Shown here one piece after another: positions 48,294-57,258 of a stretch of DNA of 64,000 nt; position 1 is the stretch's first letter; each line of letters starts with the position of its first letter. The notes under the pieces were generated by a model. That model had not been told where the DNA came from. It did no database searches and saw only the letters and a list, made by a program, of their open reading frames with translations. The stretch spans positions 161,235 through 225,234 of the forward strand of contig JANQLV010000019.1 of assembly GCA_028280415.1 (NCBI GenBank), read 5' to 3'. The DNA comes from Saprospiraceae bacterium (GTDB lineage Bacteria > Bacteroidota > Bacteroidia > Chitinophagales > Saprospiraceae). Both the position numbers and the translations under genes were made by a program.

Positions 48294-50243
48294 ATGAATA
48301 CAAATTCTAAAACGAACATTTTAATAATAGAGGATAATCCCGGAGATTTCAACCTGGTGCGGATATTCCTCAAAGATGCTTCTGTAAAGCATGAGCTTTT
48401 TCATGCCAAAACTTATTTTGACGGTATAGACATTTTAAAAAACCAGGAAATAGCTCTGGTTCTTCTCGATCTTACCCTTCCCGACAGCAGTGGTTTTAAA
48501 ACGCTGTCCAATTTTCTCGAAAAATTTCCATTAATTCCGGTTATTGTACTTACAGGTGTCAACAATGAGATTGTTGGAAACCAGGCAATTAAAGCCGGCG
48601 CTCAGGATTTTCTAGTCAAAGGCCAATTTGATGGTAAAATCCTTGGCCGATCCATCCGGTATTCTCTTCATCGATTCAAAACACAGTTACAACTGGAAGA
48701 AACAGCACGCAATCTTGCCATTAGCGAGAAGCGCTTCGTAGAAGCTCAGGAAATGGCCAAGTTCGGTAACTGGGAAATGGATATCGTTTCAAATTCGATG
48801 AAATGGACAGATGAGGTTTACCGCATTCTCGGATACACTCCGGGAAGTATTAATCCTACTTTTTCGGACTACCTTTCTTACGTACATATGGAGGATCGGC
48901 AGATCGTAGAAAAGTTTTTTGAAGACTCGACAAAGGATGGAAAACTTCATAAATTGGAACACCGGATAATCATCAATGGCCGTACTATCAAATACGTATC
49001 TATTCAGGCCAAGGTATATTTCGAAAACGTAAATAATAAAATCATCCTGGTCGGAGCTATTCAGGATATTACGGAGCGAAAGCTATCAGAGCAGTTGATT
49101 ATTGAAAAAAACATTTCTTCCGGTACCTCGAAATTAAAAGAAGAAGCACTGGCGAACATGAGTTTCCATATTCGTACACCGCTTTCTTCGATTGTCAATC
49201 TTTTATACTTACTTGAAAACAGCACTGTTAACAGTCAGCAGAATGAATATATAGAAGGCTTGAAAACTTCGGTAGATGATCTATCTATCATGACCAACAA
49301 TTTGCTCAATTTTAGCTTGTTGATGTCGGAAGAGTTAAAGATCACAGAAGAAGAAATCAATACCAAAGACTTTTTTCAAAGTATAGAAAAGGTTATCAAG
49401 ATCAAGGCAGATAATAATACTGCCCGGTTTGAATTAGAGCTTAAAAATCCGATTCCCGAAAAAATTATTTCCGATTCGAATAAAATCACTCAGGTTCTTT
49501 ACAATTTGCTCGACAATATCCTGAACGATCCGCTTGTCAAGAACGGAGTTATCAAGCTACAATGCGAGGTTCACAAGCACTCGGAGGAACTGGCAGATAT
49601 GACCTTCACCCTGGTAGATAATAATCAGGCCTTGTCCAAAGAAAATATCCAGGAATTATTGACAGCTGATAAGGTTCTGGAAATTTATCATTCCGAGGAA
49701 CAAAACGATGAAAAGCCTGCTCTGGGAATGGCCATTGCGGCTAAACTGATCAAAACACTGAAAGGTCAGTACCATATTGAGGCAGATGATACCCGGACCA
49801 TTTACAGTATAAAAATTCCGATTCGTCCGGTCAAGCAGCTTTCTTTTAATGAAAATCACAAACCGGAAGTACCGCTCAAAATACTTTTGGTGGAGGATCA
49901 TTTCCTCAATCAAATTGCTACTAAAAAAGTACTGACAACCTGGTCGGAATTGGTAAGTGTAGATATTGCAGAAAATGGCTTGATTGGAGTGGAAAAATAC
50001 CGGGAACATGGGTATGATTTGATTCTGATGGACATTCAGATGCCTGTCATGGGCGGAATTGAAGCAACCCAAAAAATCCGGGAAAAGAGCAGCGTCCCGA
50101 TTATAGCGCTTACTGCCAATAGTTCCAAGCAGGAAGCTGAGCGTTGTAAAGAAGCCGGCGTTAATGACTACATAAGTAAACCGTTTAAACCGCAGGATTT
50201 GTACTCCAAAATTATGGCTCAACTTGTAACGGTCAACTCCTGA
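48294..50243 (+). CDS. Hybrid sensor protein REC-PAS-HisKA-HATPase-REC with degenerate kinase residues
   Basis: The 649-residue protein has an N-terminal receiver (about 6-125; IIEDNPGD, phosphoacceptor Asp59), a PAS domain (about 145-262), a HisKA-like helix region (about 284-350), an HATPase-like domain (about 385-520) and a C-terminal receiver (about 530-645; LLVEDHFLNQ, Asp580 in LILMDIQMP, Lys629). The usual phosphohistidine motif SHEIRTP reads SFHIRTP, so the His position is Phe291 and His292 sits where Glu normally is. The G1 box DNGxG reads DNNQA and the F box is lost. The N box Asn remains. Both receivers look intact, so it may be a pseudokinase scaffold or phosphorelay hub. Confidence 0.88.
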   Translation: MNTNSKTNILIIEDNPGDFNLVRIFLKDASVKHELFHAKTYFDGIDILKNQEIALVLLDLTLPDSSGFKTLSNFLEKFPLIPVIVLTGVNNEIVGNQAIKAGAQDFLVKGQFDGKILGRSIRYSLHRFKTQLQLEETARNLAISEKRFVEAQEMAKFGNWEMDIVSNSMKWTDEVYRILGYTPGSINPTFSDYLSYVHMEDRQIVEKFFEDSTKDGKLHKLEHRIIINGRTIKYVSIQAKVYFENVNNKIILVGAIQDITERKLSEQLIIEKNISSGTSKLKEEALANMSFHIRTPLSSIVNLLYLLENSTVNSQQNEYIEGLKTSVDDLSIMTNNLLNFSLLMSEELKITEEEINTKDFFQSIEKVIKIKADNNTARFELELKNPIPEKIISDSNKITQVLYNLLDNILNDPLVKNGVIKLQCEVHKHSEELADMTFTLVDNNQALSKENIQELLTADKVLEIYHSEEQNDEKPALGMAIAAKLIKTLKGQYHIEADDTRTIYSIKIPIRPVKQLSFNENHKPEVPLKILLVEDHFLNQIATKKVLTTWSELVSVDIAENGLIGVEKYREHGYDLILMDIQMPVMGGIEATQKIREKSSVPIIALTANSSKQEAERCKEAGVNDYISKPFKPQDLYSKIMAQLVTVNS

Positions 50244-50625
50244 TTTAACACTTCGTTTATTACTGTTTTTAAAATTATCTGCAATTTGATATACGGATTT
50301 CCTTTCTTTTGCGTTATGTAATCAGGAAATTGCAATTTTTTGATTAAGATTTTATTTATCTTTACATGTAACTTCCTCTCTCTTTATCATTTACGCTCTC
50401 CTTTTATTTTAAATATCAAAAAATTAATAACAACAGGACATCTTAATTTTTTTTGCATAAATTTGTAATAGATTCCTGCACCATTTCCAAGTAGATAAAC
50501 AAACAAATACTTTTTTTTAGAGAAAACGGACTAGATTAGAAGTTATAATTCTAATGTACTAACCCCTAACATTTAGCTTAACATCTACTTTAGACCTAAT
50601 ATCTAGACATTATTGATATAGGATT
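50244..50625. other. 382-nt intergenic region upstream of the oxoamine synthase
   Basis: The region is AT-rich. TAAATTTG at 50458-50465 could be a -7 element for the next gene but has no -33 partner. ATTAGAA (50535-50541) and TTCTAAT (50549-50555) form a 7-bp hairpin, followed by a stretch of degenerate TAACATCTAGAC-like words at 50558-50608, similar in type to the palindromes elsewhere in the window. Confidence 0.45.
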
Positions 50626-51870
50626 ATGGATTTGTTGCAAAAACTTGAACACAGGACAACTGTTCTTCAACAGTACATTGCTTACCGAGGTAGTTTACAC
50701 CACCTCGAATTGAAAGGGAAGATATCAAGCAGAATGACTTTTGATGATAAAGAGTATATTGTTTGGTGTCTTAATGATTATCTGGGGCTCATGCATCATC
50801 CTGAAAGTGTTGCTGCTGCCACAGAAGTAACACGCTTATACGGGCCTTCATACCCGCATTCGGTTCGTCTCACGATTGGGCATACTCAAGCGCATGATGA
50901 TCTGGAATTAACCCTGAGCAATTTTCTAGGAAGAGAGGATACCATGCTGGTTAATTTGGGTTATCAGGGCTTCTTTTCGATTGTCGACGCTCTGACTGAT
51001 CGACATGATACCATCATTTATGATCAAAAATGCCATGCTTGTCTGATCGATGGCGTTCGCATTCACAATGGACGCAAGTTCGCTTTCAAACATAATAATG
51101 TTGAGCATCTGGAAATGCAAATCAAACGCGCATTAAAAACCCATAATCCCAATAACGGGATTATTCTGGTGATCGTTGATGGCCTCTACAGTATGCATGG
51201 CGAATTAGCTCCCCTGGATGAGATTGTAAAACTCAAAAAGAAGTATAATTTCACCTTCCTCGTTGATGATAGCCATGCCTTCGGTGTATTTGGAGATAAT
51301 GGCAAAGGTTCTCCCGAATATTTTGGCGTAGAACAAGAAGTGGATGTTTTTCTTTCTACTTTCACCAAGTCTTTTGGAAACCTGGGTGGCTTTGTCTCTG
51401 CTGATAAAAAAGTAATAGATTACCTCCGTTTTGCCGTGCGCTCGCAAATTTTCAGCCGTACAATGCCCCTCCCTATGGTTACGGGTGTACAAAAAAATCT
51501 GGATATTTTTCTAAAAGAACCGGAGCGACGAACCCGCTTATGGCAAAACACCCGGCGATTCAGAAATGGCTTGCTGGCCTTAGGAGTAAATATTGGCAAT
51601 AGCCAAAGTCCGATCATCCCTATAAAAATAAATGGCACGCACCAGGACGGGTTGGATATTTATTTTGGATTAAGAGAATTGGGAATCTTCAGTTATATCG
51701 TCGCATATCCGGTGGTAGCAAAAGGTACTTGCCTGATCCGAATGGTTTGTACTTACAATCATACCGAAGCGGATATTGACGAAACCTTAAACGCTTTCAA
51801 AGTATTGAAAAAGAAGTATCCCGAATCACTATCTAATCCCAGAAATAGAAATAGAAATATTTCAGTATAA
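50626..51870 (+). CDS. Alpha-oxoamine synthase family PLP-dependent enzyme
   Basis: The 414-residue protein belongs to the family of 2-amino-3-ketobutyrate CoA ligase, 8-amino-7-oxononanoate synthase and serine palmitoyltransferase. These enzymes condense an amino acid with an acyl-CoA using pyridoxal phosphate. DDSHAFGVFGDNGKG (about 214-228) holds the cofactor-binding Asp and His, and Lys248 in STFTKSFGNLGG is the Schiff-base lysine. The N-terminal RLTIGHTQAHDDLE is a variant of the usual GTQxxHxxLE. Because Bacteroidota make sphingolipids, serine palmitoyltransferase is possible, but motif reading alone does not decide between members. The C-terminal tail is Asn/Arg-rich. Confidence 0.88.
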   Translation: MDLLQKLEHRTTVLQQYIAYRGSLHHLELKGKISSRMTFDDKEYIVWCLNDYLGLMHHPESVAAATEVTRLYGPSYPHSVRLTIGHTQAHDDLELTLSNFLGREDTMLVNLGYQGFFSIVDALTDRHDTIIYDQKCHACLIDGVRIHNGRKFAFKHNNVEHLEMQIKRALKTHNPNNGIILVIVDGLYSMHGELAPLDEIVKLKKKYNFTFLVDDSHAFGVFGDNGKGSPEYFGVEQEVDVFLSTFTKSFGNLGGFVSADKKVIDYLRFAVRSQIFSRTMPLPMVTGVQKNLDIFLKEPERRTRLWQNTRRFRNGLLALGVNIGNSQSPIIPIKINGTHQDGLDIYFGLRELGIFSYIVAYPVVAKGTCLIRMVCTYNHTEADIDETLNAFKVLKKKYPESLSNPRNRNRNISV

Positions 51871-52043
51871 CGGGCTATCTATGATCGGGACATAAATCAT
51901 TCTCTGAGGTTTTTTTCATGGATAATAAGGTAATTCCATAATCCATAAACTTGTAAAGACAACTTTTATAAATTATAGCCATTTTGGCATTCTGCAGGGT
52001 TTTATTATTTTGTGTTTTCACATATATAATAAAACCCTTTTCT

Positions 52044-53753
52044 ATGATCAAGACTGCTAAAATCCCCCTTCTCTTTTTCTTTTTTCTCAGTTTTTTCGCT
52101 TGCACTGAACAGGAAGTAGCAGATATCATTTTTGTAAACGGAAACATCTATACAGTGGATGAAAAACAGCCTAATGCAGAAGCACTTGCCGTCAAGGGAG
52201 AACGCATTTTAAAAGTCGGTACCAGAGATGAGATAAATCAGCTAAAAGGAGAAAAAACCCAAGTCATCGATCTGGAAAATCAATTTGTCATGCCTGGTTT
52301 CATTGAGGGGCACGGGCATTTTTCCGGACTGGGAAAGAGTCTGATCAATCTCAATTTCTTACAATCAAAAAACTGGCAGGAAATAGTTGATATGGTCGCA
52401 GAAAAGGCAAAAACGATGGCCCCGGGTGAGTGGATCGAAGGCAGAGGATGGCATCAGGAGAAATGGAATCAAGTTTTGGAACGACAAGTTCATGGTTATC
52501 CCTATCACGATGATTTGAGCGCCGTTTCTCCAGACAATCCCGTCATCCTTTATCATGCCAGCGGGCATAGCCTTTTTGCCAATAAAAAAGCAATGGAGCT
52601 TGCCAATGTAAGCTCCGAAACACCTAATCCCTCTGGAGGAGAGATTGTACGCAATAGCCAGGGAGAAGCAATCGGTGTTTTTGAAGAAAGGGCCATGGCC
52701 ATTATCCGGAGCGCTTATCAGGAATACCTCAATACCATTTCTGACGAAAAAAAATACGATCTATGGCTTAAAGGTATTGAATTAGCGCAGAAGGAGTGCC
52801 TGGAAAATGGAATCACCTCTTTTCAGGATGCCGGATCATCTTATCTGGAAATTGAACGTTATACCAAACTGGCCAATGAGCAAAAATTGAAAATCCGGCT
52901 CTGGGCCATGTTACGGCATTCGTATGAAGAAATGAAGGGTAATCTGGACGGACTACCGATCATCAATGCGGGGAATCATTATTTCACCAGCAAAGCAATC
53001 AAATCCGAGGTAGATGGAGCACTAGGTGCTTTTGGAGCCTGGCTATTGAGAGCTTATGAGGACAAGCCTCATTTTGTCGGTCAAAACACCACCACCATAG
53101 AAGAGGTTAGAAATATTGCAACACTGGCCTTTGATCACGATTTACAATTATGTGTACATGCCATCGGAGACCGCGCAAACCGGGAAGTTCTGAATATTTA
53201 TGAAGAGATGTTTCAAAAAACGGATGATACAGATCTCCGCTGGCGGATCGAGCATGCTCAACATCTTGATACAGCGGATATTCCCCGGTTTAAAAAATCC
53301 GGGATAATAGCCTCTATGCAAGGCATTCACTGTACTTCTGATGCTCCTTTCGTTGTGAAGCGCCTGGGTGAAGAACGTTCCAGACTCGGTGCCTACCCCT
53401 GGCGTTCCTTATTGGATGCAGGCGTAATAATCGCCAATGGAACGGATGCACCGGTTGAAGATATCAACCCTATTGATTGTTTTTATGCTTCCGTTACCAG
53501 AAAACGCAGTGACACTGGACTGGAGTTCTTTCCCGAACAAAGAATGAGCAGAGCAGAAGCTATTTATTCTTATACTTTAGGCAATGCTTTTGCCGCATTT
53601 GAAGAGGATGATAAAGGTTCTTTAAGCAAAGACAAACTTGCTGACCTTGTTGTGCTGAGTAATGATTTGACAAACTGTACGGACGAAGCGATTCTGGATA
53701 CAGAAATACTCTACACCATCGTAGGTGGAGCAATAAAATATAAAAAAGAATAG
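52044..53753 (+). CDS. Amidohydrolase family lipoprotein (YtcJ-like)
   Basis: The protein begins at 52044 with a lipoprotein signal ending at Cys20 (FFAC); the frame is open 60 nt further upstream through a TTG, which would put an unrelated stretch before the signal. The mature part is an amidohydrolase-3 domain. The metal motif HxH is in GFIEGHGHFSG near residue 80. Further residues are VHAIGDRANREV, RIEHAQHLD and NGTDAPVEDINP near the end, where the catalytic Asp lies. Relatives hydrolyse amides or related bonds; the substrate is unknown. Its stop overlaps the GTG start of the next gene. Confidence 0.9.
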   Translation: MIKTAKIPLLFFFFLSFFACTEQEVADIIFVNGNIYTVDEKQPNAEALAVKGERILKVGTRDEINQLKGEKTQVIDLENQFVMPGFIEGHGHFSGLGKSLINLNFLQSKNWQEIVDMVAEKAKTMAPGEWIEGRGWHQEKWNQVLERQVHGYPYHDDLSAVSPDNPVILYHASGHSLFANKKAMELANVSSETPNPSGGEIVRNSQGEAIGVFEERAMAIIRSAYQEYLNTISDEKKYDLWLKGIELAQKECLENGITSFQDAGSSYLEIERYTKLANEQKLKIRLWAMLRHSYEEMKGNLDGLPIINAGNHYFTSKAIKSEVDGALGAFGAWLLRAYEDKPHFVGQNTTTIEEVRNIATLAFDHDLQLCVHAIGDRANREVLNIYEEMFQKTDDTDLRWRIEHAQHLDTADIPRFKKSGIIASMQGIHCTSDAPFVVKRLGEERSRLGAYPWRSLLDAGVIIANGTDAPVEDINPIDCFYASVTRKRSDTGLEFFPEQRMSRAEAIYSYTLGNAFAAFEEDDKGSLSKDKLADLVVLSNDLTNCTDEAILDTEILYTIVGGAIKYKKE

Positions 53754-54616
53754 TGCTGAATCGATTGTTATTTTGGCTTAAAGTCTCTCGCCCCGGTTTA
53801 TGGTTTGCTACATTATGGTTATATCTGATGCCAACCAGTGGACAAGATATCCTGGGTTCAATGAATTTTTGGATAGGCTTTTTCTATTGTACATTCCCTT
53901 TGAATTTTATGATCTATGGGTGGAACGATATTGCAGATTATGAGATCGATCGGTTAAATCCCCGAAAAGATAGTTTTTGGTTTGGGGCCAAAGGTACCAA
54001 AGCTCAATTAGCCAGGCTCTGGAAGCCCATCTTTGTTGTACAAGCATTATGCGTACCGGTATTAGTATGGATCGTCGGCTGGAAAATGCTTATAATCTAT
54101 ATCGGTCTTTTATTCGTGAATTACATTTATAATCACCCGAGATATGGTTTGAGCAATCGGCCACCTTTCGAGATCGTATGTCAGATTGGTTATTTACTGG
54201 TTGTCCCTTTCAGCGTTTGGCTCAATAATATAGATCCATTACCCTGGGCTACTTATGCTTACCTGTTATTGTTCGCCTTTCAATCACATTTGATCGGGGA
54301 AGTTATGGATATACAACCAGATATGCAGGCTGGCAGGCGAACTACAGCTACAGTTATTGGTATGCGCAATACCAAGCTACTCATCATATTAATTGTGATG
54401 ACAGAAGCTTACCTATTATTTTTTGTATTTGGGGAAATCATTTTCGGAGGTTTTTTAGCACTAGCGTTATTGTGGTTAATTATTGATTTAGCCATTATTT
54501 TTAAAACCAAAATTTACACTTTGGAACAAATGAAATTATTTGGTTTAACATCAAATTTAATCGCTGTACTCACTATGGCATATGTTTGGTATACAGGCTG
54601 CTTGCTAAGCATCTAA
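53753..54616 (+). CDS. UbiA family prenyltransferase
   Basis: The 287-residue membrane protein starts with GTG overlapping the previous TAG by one base. It has about eight membrane helices and both aspartate motifs of UbiA enzymes: NDIADYEID (residues 58-66) and GEVMDIQPDMQAGRRTT near residue 185. These bind the prenyl diphosphate through magnesium. UbiA proteins prenylate quinones, haem, chlorophyll or carotenoids. The first motif's NDIxD and the following RLNPRK resemble lycopene or polycyclic acceptor branches rather than quinone enzymes, but this is not firm. Coupling to an amidohydrolase is unusual. The 3' end overlaps the convergent crp-type gene by 12 nt. Confidence 0.9.
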   Translation: MLNRLLFWLKVSRPGLWFATLWLYLMPTSGQDILGSMNFWIGFFYCTFPLNFMIYGWNDIADYEIDRLNPRKDSFWFGAKGTKAQLARLWKPIFVVQALCVPVLVWIVGWKMLIIYIGLLFVNYIYNHPRYGLSNRPPFEIVCQIGYLLVVPFSVWLNNIDPLPWATYAYLLLFAFQSHLIGEVMDIQPDMQAGRRTTATVIGMRNTKLLIILIVMTEAYLLFFVFGEIIFGGFLALALLWLIIDLAIIFKTKIYTLEQMKLFGLTSNLIAVLTMAYVWYTGCLLSI

Positions 54617-55288
54617 TTTGGTTTCGCAGACCAAATTAAAACCTTCTCTGATCAATATCTTATTGCGATTAAAATAAATCAGATTAGACTTTTTCAGCTC
54701 ATTAAAGACCTCGGTTACGGTCTGACGGCTTGTCCCTGTATAATTGGCAATTTCCTGTTGAGTAAGGCTCCGTTTGAGTAAATGATCATAGCCTACGCGG
54801 CGTCCTCGTTTGCAGGCGGATTCGCGAATGAAATCGATAATGCGGTCTTTGGCATTTAAGAAAATCTGAGCTTCTAATCGCTGTTCAACGGAACGCAATT
54901 TATCTCCTAGGAATCTCACAATCTTCTGGCAGAATAAATGATTGCGTTGCATCAGGCTTTTAAGACAACTGACTTCCACCGCCAAGACTTTTGCACCATC
55001 AAGCATTGCTATTGCAAACTCATTTCTGATACTTTGCCCGGTAAGTGCCTGCTCCCCAAAAATCTCCTGATTATGCAGGATCGCTTTAATTGCTTCTCTT
55101 CCCTGATCTGATCTGGTAGAAACTTTAATCATTCCTTCCAATAAAAAAAACACTTTATCTGTACTATCGTTTTCGAGATACAGATAGTTAAATTTTTCTA
55201 ATTCTATAACAGAAGAGGCGTCCATTAATAGACTTCTTTCATCTTCGTTTAGCACTCTAACCAATGGAAAATTTTGTAGTACTCCCAT
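54605..55288 (-). CDS. Crp/Fnr family transcriptional regulator
   Basis: The 227-residue protein has a cyclic-nucleotide-binding-like domain (about 15-125; EDERSLLMDASSVIELEKFN and FFLLEGMIKVSTRSDQGREA) and a C-terminal helix-turn-helix (LTQQEIANYTGTSRQTVTEVFNEL near residue 180, given in two parts here as the recognition helix RQTVTEVF). No Fnr-type cysteine cluster is seen, so it is not an oxygen-sensing iron-sulfur type. The effector cannot be told. Its start is preceded by a -7-like element at 55325-55332. Confidence 0.94.
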   Translation of the reverse strand: MGVLQNFPLVRVLNEDERSLLMDASSVIELEKFNYLYLENDSTDKVFFLLEGMIKVSTRSDQGREAIKAILHNQEIFGEQALTGQSIRNEFAIAMLDGAKVLAVEVSCLKSLMQRNHLFCQKIVRFLGDKLRSVEQRLEAQIFLNAKDRIIDFIRESACKRGRRVGYDHLLKRSLTQQEIANYTGTSRQTVTEVFNELKKSNLIYFNRNKILIREGFNLVCETKLDA

Positions 55289-55324
55289 TTTATTCGATTT
55301 TTAGTTAACCATTTAAACTATATT

Positions 55325-55332
55325 CAAAATTA
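55325..55332 (-). promoter_or_regulatory. Possible -7 element of the Crp/Fnr gene
   Basis: Minus-strand TAATTTTG matches TAnnTTTG, 37 nt before the ATG at 55288. No TTTG element lies 17-23 nt upstream. Confidence 0.35.
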
Positions 55333-55485
55333 CCTTTTTATACAGATAAAATCTACTCATATTTTTACGATCTTAAGGAGTTCAAGTAGAACCCTATAAA
55401 ACATAACAATCTGATAATGAACTTTTTAAGTAAAAAATAAAAGGAAGTTAAACAAATTTGCTTTAACAAGTATTTTTTCAAAAAA

Positions 55486-55529
55486 GGGGAAAAAAAAGGC
55501 GATAACTTGTAAAGAAATTACCGCCTTTT
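55486..55529 (-). terminator. Rho-independent terminator of the thioredoxin-fold T9SS gene
   Basis: CGCCTTTT (55522-55529) and AAAAGGCG (55494-55501) pair over 8 bp, with a few more pairs inside, and the minus-strand reading then runs into T-rich sequence. It lies about 40 nt past the stop of the gene ending at 55569. Confidence 0.85.
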
Positions 55530-55568
55530 CAGATTGTTAAAACCGAATATTTTTAAAAGGATTGAACC

Positions 55569-57065
55569 TTATTTTGTGATGGTCAATTTACGTGTTATCA
55601 CCGCATTTCCATCAGTAATATTTACGAAATACATACCATTGGCAACACTGGTTGTATTGATCTCAACCGTATGGCTACCCGTATTATACGTCTGATCAAC
55701 GATAGATTCTACCACCTGACCAAACATATTGTATAGTGTAATTTCAAGATCTTTTGTTTCTGCAATTCCAAAGCTTAAAGTCACATTATTAGAAGCTGGA
55801 TTAGGGAACAGATTCAATGCTTCAAGAGATAATTCCTCAACCGCATTAGGATCAAAAGTAATGAACTCAATATCAGTACCATCACCATAATCGATTTGAT
55901 TAAACATCATACCGGCATTACTAGTTAAGCTAACTGCACCCATTGCCGTGCTATTTTGTCCGTTTGGAGTAGTACAGCTGTGAGAGTTTGGATTAATCGC
56001 ACCATTAAGAATACCATCACCATAAGAATCCTGGATAGAAAGCGTATAACATTTACCCGGATCAAGATTGTATACCTGCGTATAAGTTTCATCACAAGAG
56101 AGCGCCCCTTCGTCTTCATTAGAGAATAGCGTTGCTCCGGTATCATCTTTCAACTGCCAGGTAATCTCTTCCGGCCAGAAATCAGTAGTAATTTCAAAAG
56201 TTACTTCCAGTTCCGCTCTTTGGCTACCGATGACTGTTGTTAAAGTATTATTACTCTCACTATCATCAGCTTGTCCGTTTGGAGAACTAACTGTAAATGA
56301 TAACTCCGCACTACTGTTCACTGAAATATCCGCAAAAGATACCACTTCTGTCTCAGTAGAAGCCAGGTCACCGGTCCACTGTACCGTTTCTATGATACTA
56401 CCATCAACCATAAGCTCGATATCACAAGAAGTAAGATTAGCTGTCCCAAGATTTCGGATGGTAATTTCAGGAGTAATTGTAGTTTCTTGTCCACAAGGGA
56501 TATTGGTAGTTCCGCTATAAGAACTCGCTGAAACATTATTGATCCCAGTTACGAATTCCGGACAATCGCTACTCGCTGAATAATGAGCGGCAGCACTAAT
56601 TTGTCCAACCTCCGTTACAGTTCTATCAGGACAGACCATAAATAAAGTCGGGAAATAAGTAATTTGATAATCGTTTGCAATATCTGCATTATCAATAATT
56701 GGATAATGAGTTCCAGTAATCCAATCGCCTTCTGTTGCTGCAGTATTACCTTCCAGGTCAGCCATCGTAGTAGTAGCATCTCCTTCAATAAAGAAAACAA
56801 ACATTTCATCTGTACCATCGGGGCCATACTCTTCCCACAATGTTTCTAGTTCGCCACTTTGATGATACGTCCAGCAAGGAGGACACCAGGTTGCAGAAAT
56901 ATCAAGGATAACTGTTTTCCCTTGATCGAGGATTTCATATAGGTTGTATTCTACCCCATTAATATCGGTAGCCGTAAAATCAGGAGCTATACTGCCATCT
57001 GCAATTTGTGCTTTAACAGATAGAGCAGTAACGATAAAAGCGGCTAAAAGTATAATTTTTTTCAT
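55569..57065 (-). CDS. T9SS-sorted protein with thioredoxin-like (redoxin) domain
   Basis: The 498-residue protein has a signal peptide (1-20). A redoxin or thioredoxin-like domain follows (about 23-165): PDFTATDINGVEYNL, then Cys61 and Cys64 in TWCPPCW, the redox motif of thioredoxin. The middle (about 190-280) resembles a CARDB-like beta-sandwich (NLTSCDIELMVDGSII). Residues of about 420-498 form a T9SS type A sorting domain. It should be an exported surface-located thiol-redox protein. A cytoplasmic thioredoxin system could not reduce it directly. Confidence 0.88.
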   Translation of the reverse strand: MKKIILLAAFIVTALSVKAQIADGSIAPDFTATDINGVEYNLYEILDQGKTVILDISATWCPPCWTYHQSGELETLWEEYGPDGTDEMFVFFIEGDATTTMADLEGNTAATEGDWITGTHYPIIDNADIANDYQITYFPTLFMVCPDRTVTEVGQISAAAHYSASSDCPEFVTGINNVSASSYSGTTNIPCGQETTITPEITIRNLGTANLTSCDIELMVDGSIIETVQWTGDLASTETEVVSFADISVNSSAELSFTVSSPNGQADDSESNNTLTTVIGSQRAELEVTFEITTDFWPEEITWQLKDDTGATLFSNEDEGALSCDETYTQVYNLDPGKCYTLSIQDSYGDGILNGAINPNSHSCTTPNGQNSTAMGAVSLTSNAGMMFNQIDYGDGTDIEFITFDPNAVEELSLEALNLFPNPASNNVTLSFGIAETKDLEITLYNMFGQVVESIVDQTYNTGSHTVEINTTSVANGMYFVNITDGNAVITRKLTITK

Positions 57066-57258
57066 ACTCAGTATTAAGTTTTAATGAATTTAGAAAAATT
57101 GAGTTTAAATAAGATTATATATGCTTCAATCAAAAATATTTGTTTAAACGTCTTCTTTTTGACCTAAAAAAACATTTTTGAGGAATTCATCCTAATATAA
57201 AAGACAATAAAATCTTTTATTTTCGATATATAATTGCAGTAATTTTAAGGAAATCAGT

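Noticed and set aside
49656..50222. Minus-strand reading frame of 188 codons within the hybrid sensor gene
   Set aside because: It is antisense to the C-terminal receiver and has no recognisable features.
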